Positions 60,559-64,000 of a stretch of DNA of 64,000 bases are shown piece after piece. Numbering within the stretch: position 1 is the first letter of the stretch; the number at the start of each line of letters is the position of its first letter. The DNA is from Capsicum annuum (lineage: Eukaryota > Streptophyta > Magnoliopsida > Solanales > Solanaceae). Where the stretch lies: positions 57,954,851 through 58,018,850 of the forward strand of contig NC_061115.1 of the NCBI RefSeq assembly GCF_002878395.1. Reading direction: 5' to 3'. The notes under the pieces were generated by a model that saw only the letters and a list, made by a program, of their open reading frames with translations, was not told the DNA's origin and did no database searches. The position numbers and the translations under genes were made by a program.

Positions 60559-61611
60559 TTCCATTTAGATAGAGCGATTACCACCAGTCGGTGGAACCTC
60601 TTTTCTCTATCTCTCCTCTTTCTCCCTCTTTTCTTTTATTTATTTTAACTAAGATGGTGAATGGTAAATTCAACTGTAAAGGACCACTAATATAAACTTT
60701 CAATGATCGAATGAAGTTGACACTGGAGATGGAGTAGATGCGTCGGCAATGGGTAAGGTTTACTCTTTCTCCCTAATTTTCTCTACCCCCTTCTCTTTCC
60801 CTTCCTCTTTTCCCTCACCGCTATTTCTGGTAGGATTAGGGTTTCTGCCGGCCCAACTTCGACGATGGTATTAGTGTGTAACACTGGATGACATAGGTTG
60901 GTACGACAATAGCTGGTGTTCAGATTTTCGCAATACACAAGAGTCCGATGACATTCAACCAATGCATCGATGGCATTATTTCAGTGACTCTATTCTAAAA
61001 ACCATTTTTAATATCAAATTAATGGAACCCAGTAGTATCATTCAAGAGGATAGGAGTTGGAACACACGAGTATACCGGTGACCTCTAAACTTTGATATTT
61101 AGTTCCTTCTTTTAGTCTAGTTTTGTCATATTATTCTGTTTCTTATGATTTGGTTGTGACTTGTTACTTTTTCATATTGGTGGATATTATTATGTTATTC
61201 ATGGCTGACTATCTTTTTTGTGGGTGATGATTTACTTATTTATTTCTGTATTTCATAATAGTATTTTACTTATTTATTCTACTTTCCTGATTACCCTGTC
61301 TGATTACTGCTACCTAATTTACTAGCATATCTACTTATTATGGTAGTATAGTTCTCATTATTGATTGTTTTTTATCAAAACTTACGTTATATTATTGGTT
61401 TTGTTGCTTTCTAGATATTAAAGATTGTTGTTTATGGCTTTAGTATATAGTGGACACAGATTTAAGCTCCTTTATTGATTTAATTATAACCAGTGTATTA
61501 TTTTAGCCTTTTTTTTATCCCTCTTTGTTATCTTTCTTCCTTTTTATTTTCATCCTTATTTTTTTTGTATAGTGGTTATGATTGATGATAATAGACTAGG
61601 TTCATGTCATA

Positions 61612-61660
61612 GGTTGGGGTTGGGGTTAGGGTCAAGTCGGGGTCGAGGTTAGGTGGTGTT
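61612..61660 (+). other. G-rich tract upstream of the LINE endonuclease
   Basis: Four runs of at least three G within 27 bases (61616-61642), separated by TT, TTA and TCAAGTC, meet the usual pattern for a G-quadruplex. It resembles short telomere-like repeats but is too brief and irregular for an interstitial telomere. Confidence 0.6.
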
Positions 61661-61699
61661 GGGTTTCGGCTGGTTCTAAGATTGAGTTTAGGGTTAGAG

Positions 61700-62443
61700 G
61701 TAAGGGGTATTAAGGTTAAGTGGGATAAGAGAGTGCCTAGGTTGCGAGTTGGATCTTGGAACATAAAAACTTTGCAGGGTAGTATAGCATATGTCCAAGA
61801 AACTAAATGGGTAGGCACAAAGGCGAGAAATGTGTATGGCTATAAGTTATGGTACTCGGGTAGCGTGAGACACAGAAATAGGGTAGGTATCTTAGTAGAT
61901 AAATAACTTAGAGAGTAGGTTGTTTAGATTAAAAGAATTAGTGATAGGTTGTTTTTTATTAATTTGGTCATTAGAGGGTCTATGATGAACATTATTAGTG
62001 TCTATGCCCCACAAGTAGGTTTGGATATAGAGGAGAAGGACTTTTAAAAGGTTTAGATGTGGTGGTGAGTAGCATCCCAAGCATTGAGAGGCTTTTCATG
62101 GGAGGGGATTTCAATGAGCATGTTGAGTCTAGGTGCATGGCAAATTTGGTTTTGGGAGTGGAATAAAGAAGGAGCTTCTCTTTTGGATTTTTCTAGGGCT
62201 TTTGGGTTGTGGATAGAGAATTTGAGCTTTTTGAAAAAGGAGGAACACCTTATTACATTTCATAGTTCAGTGTCCAAGACTCAGATAGACTTTTTGCTTC
62301 TTAGGAAATGGGATAAAGTGCTATGTAAAGACTGTAAAGTCATACCAAGTGATTATCTTTTGACTCAACATAGGTTGTTGGTCATAGACTTGGTTTTTAA
62401 TAAGGGAAAAAGAGATAACTATGGAGGCTCGACCCAGGATTAA
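61700..62443 (+). pseudogene. LINE endonuclease domain (APE type, broken)
   Basis: This domain nicks target DNA to prime insertion. Blocks: RVGSWNIKTLQGS joined directly to YVQETKWVG, where about 17 residues present in relatives are missing; GYKLWYSGSVRHRNRVGILVD, then a stop at 61904; ISVYAPQVGL; FMGGDFNEHVE at about 62095 in another frame; and EGASLLDFSRAFGL, HLITFHSSVSKTQIDFLLLRK, DYLLTQHRLLVIDL (62084-62443). These are the plant RTE endonuclease signatures, including the catalytic Glu of QETKW, the GDFN block and the final His of QHRLL. Frameshifts and stops make it inactive. Confidence 0.87.
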
Positions 62444-62879
62444 GTGAGGTAGCTTAACTTTGGCTAGTGCCTTAGAAATAGAGAAGAAGTTAAAGAGTAA
62501 GGGGGCTTGGAAGAGTAGGGAGGTATGGACAGTATATGAGAAACGACTCCAGTTGCATAAGGAAGACCGCTAAAGAGGTGTTAGGTGTCTCGAGAGGTTG
62601 ATCTAGCAAGCATCGAGGAAACTGATGGTGAAACGAAGAGGTTAAGAGAAATGTAAATTCTAATAAGGTAGCTTATTCTAAGTTGGTTGAGAGAAAGGAT
62701 GATCAGGAAGGGCATATGAATATGGAGGAGTATAAAGTAGCTAGAAGAGAGTCTAAGTTAGCGGTTATGATGGCTAAGACTGCAGATCTTAAGAGCTTAT
62801 ATGCAGCTTTAGAGGATAAAGGCAAAGATAAGAATTTGTATAGTCTTGCCAAGTCCAGGGAATGGAGCGCTTAAGACCT

Positions 62880-64000
62880 TGACCAAGTAAAATGTATCAA
62901 AGGAGAGGATGGTTTAGTGTGTTGGTTGAGGATGCCCTTATTAGGGAGAGGTGGCAGTCCTATTTTCATAATCTTTTGAATAACAAGGGGGACAAAGATT
63001 TCTTGTTGAAGGCCTTAGATAAATCTGAGGAGTATTGTAATTTTGGTTATTGTAGGCGTATCAAAGTCGAAGAGGTCAAGGGAGATATTCGTAGGATGCG
63101 GCAGGGGTAGCGCGATGGGGCCAAATGAGATTCTAGTAAATTTTTGGAAGAGCACTAGTGGGGAAGGTTTGGAGTGGTTGACAAGTTTGTTTAACCTTAT
63201 TTTTAGGGCTACGAAGATGCCTAAAGTATGGAGGTAGAGTATGATAATTCCAACATATAAGAATAAGGGAGACATCCAGAGTTGCAACAACTATAGAGGT
63301 ATTAAGTTATTAAGTCATACTATAAAGTTTTGGGAAAGGGTGGTAGAGTTGAGGGTGAAAAGGATTGTGACGATCTCTGAGAATCAGTTTAGTTTCATGC
63401 CAGGTCACTCGACCACTGAGGCTATTTATCTTGTGAGGAGATTAGTGGAGTAGTTTTGGGAAAGGAAGAAGGACTTGCAGATAGTGTTTATTGATCTTGA
63501 GAAGGCATATGATAGAGTTTTAAGGGAGATTCTATAGAGGTGATTGGAGTCTAGAGGGGTGCCCATGGCATACACTAGATCGATTCAGGACATATATGAT
63601 GGTGAGAAAACTTGTGTAAGAACGGTAGGTGGAGATTTGGAGCACTTCCCAGGTTTGATAGGGTTGCACTAGGGATCGACTCTTAGCATATTTTTATTTA
63701 CCTTGGTGATGGATGTTTTGATGAGACATATTCAAGGAGAGATGCCTTAGTGTATGTTATTTATAGATGATGTGGTACTGATTGACGAGACTCGGGGTAA
63801 AGTTAATGATTAGTTCGATATTTGGAGACAGGCGCTTGAGTCTAAAGGATTTTTGTTAAGTAGAACCAAGACAGAGTACTTCGAGTGTAAGTTCATTGAT
63901 GCATCGCAGGAGGCTGGAGTGGTTGTAAAGTTGGACTCTCAGGCCATTTAGAAGAGGGAGAGTTTTAAGTATCTGTGGTCTATGATTTAGGGTAATGGTG
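62880..64000 (+). pseudogene. LINE reverse transcriptase (broken, 3' cut by window)
   Basis: After a Lys-rich linker (62683-62874), the frames give LIRERWQSYFHNLLNNKGD (62892-63110), then IIPTYKNKGDIQSCNNYRGIKLLSHTIKFWERVVE and NQFSFMPGHSTTEAIYLVRRL (63241-63453), then QIVFIDLEKAYDRV (63480-63520), the first catalytic Asp block. The second catalytic block at 63751-63780 reads MLFIDDVVLID, both Asp kept, with Ile where FADD is usual. Stops occur between all blocks. Confidence 0.88.

Larger units (their letters stand above)
60559..64000 (+). mobile_element. RTE-like LINE, decayed, running off the window
   Basis: Endonuclease followed by reverse transcriptase on the + strand with no LTR, inserted at the end of the B4 fragment. 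The first ~1.1 kb (60559-61690) is T- and pyrimidine-rich and has no protein match; I take it as the 5' untranslated part, with low certainty. The 3' end is outside the window. Confidence 0.78.

Noticed and set aside
61612..61660. Interstitial telomere repeat
   Set aside because: Only one GGGTTAG-like unit within an irregular G-rich stretch belonging to the LINE.
1..64000. tRNA, rRNA or other structured RNA genes
   Set aside because: I saw no cloverleaf-forming sequence with conserved tRNA boxes; the tRNA-like matches are retroelement primer sites.

Overview
The window looks like repeat-rich, gene-poor DNA from a flowering plant. Nearly all of it is LTR retrotransposons of the Ty3/gypsy class (Tekay/Del chromovirus and Athila lineages), with an RTE-type LINE at the right edge, one MITE and one small fragment of a host gene. 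The repeat families and the MITE resemble ones I associate with Solanaceae; that placement is inference from memory, not a search result. I see no intact host gene, no tRNA or rRNA gene and no CRISPR array. The long open frames are remnants of retroelement gag/pol genes, antisense shadows, or by-products of tandem repeats whose unit is a multiple of three.

Layout. (1) 1-4601, + strand: the end of an integrase/chromodomain, a complete ~2.7 kb LTR, a Met-tRNA primer site, and a decayed gag (element T1 and its upstream neighbour). T1 is then interrupted by about 42 kb of younger insertions, and its gag/protease junction resumes at 46808. (2) 4602-25192, - strand: a Tekay element (T2). Its 3' LTR is split by an almost complete Athila element (A1, 5541-15586, target duplication TCCCC). 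Its pol is split by a solo LTR (S1, 18554-20280, target duplication CTCCT). (3) 25193-46807, - strand: element G1, with ~4.2-4.4 kb LTRs and a short interior in which I find only gag. It is interrupted by an Athila-derived element that kept gag and protease but lost reverse transcriptase to integrase (A2, 30807-37733). A ~2.25 kb tandem duplication (36741-41239) later copied the A2/G1 boundary. (4) 46808-48735, + strand: the rest of T1 and a collapsed LTR-leader-LTR remnant. (5) 48736-52965: AT-rich, apparently unique DNA with a MITE (51188-51507) and the last exon of a serine carboxypeptidase-like gene (52256-52485, - strand). (6) 52966-60558, - strand: G2, a second gag-only large-LTR element, truncated at both ends. 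(7) 60559-64000, + strand: a decayed RTE-like LINE with endonuclease and reverse transcriptase, running off the window.

Relative order of events read from the nesting: T1 is oldest; G1 and T2 landed in or next to it; A1, S1 and A2 inserted into those; the 2.25 kb duplication followed A2. All coding frames carry stops or frameshifts, and several catalytic residues are replaced, so none of these elements looks able to move on its own. The most unusual item is the G family: very long LTRs holding two kinds of tandem repeat, an interior with gag but no recognisable pol, and an antisense open frame kept without indels in two copies.
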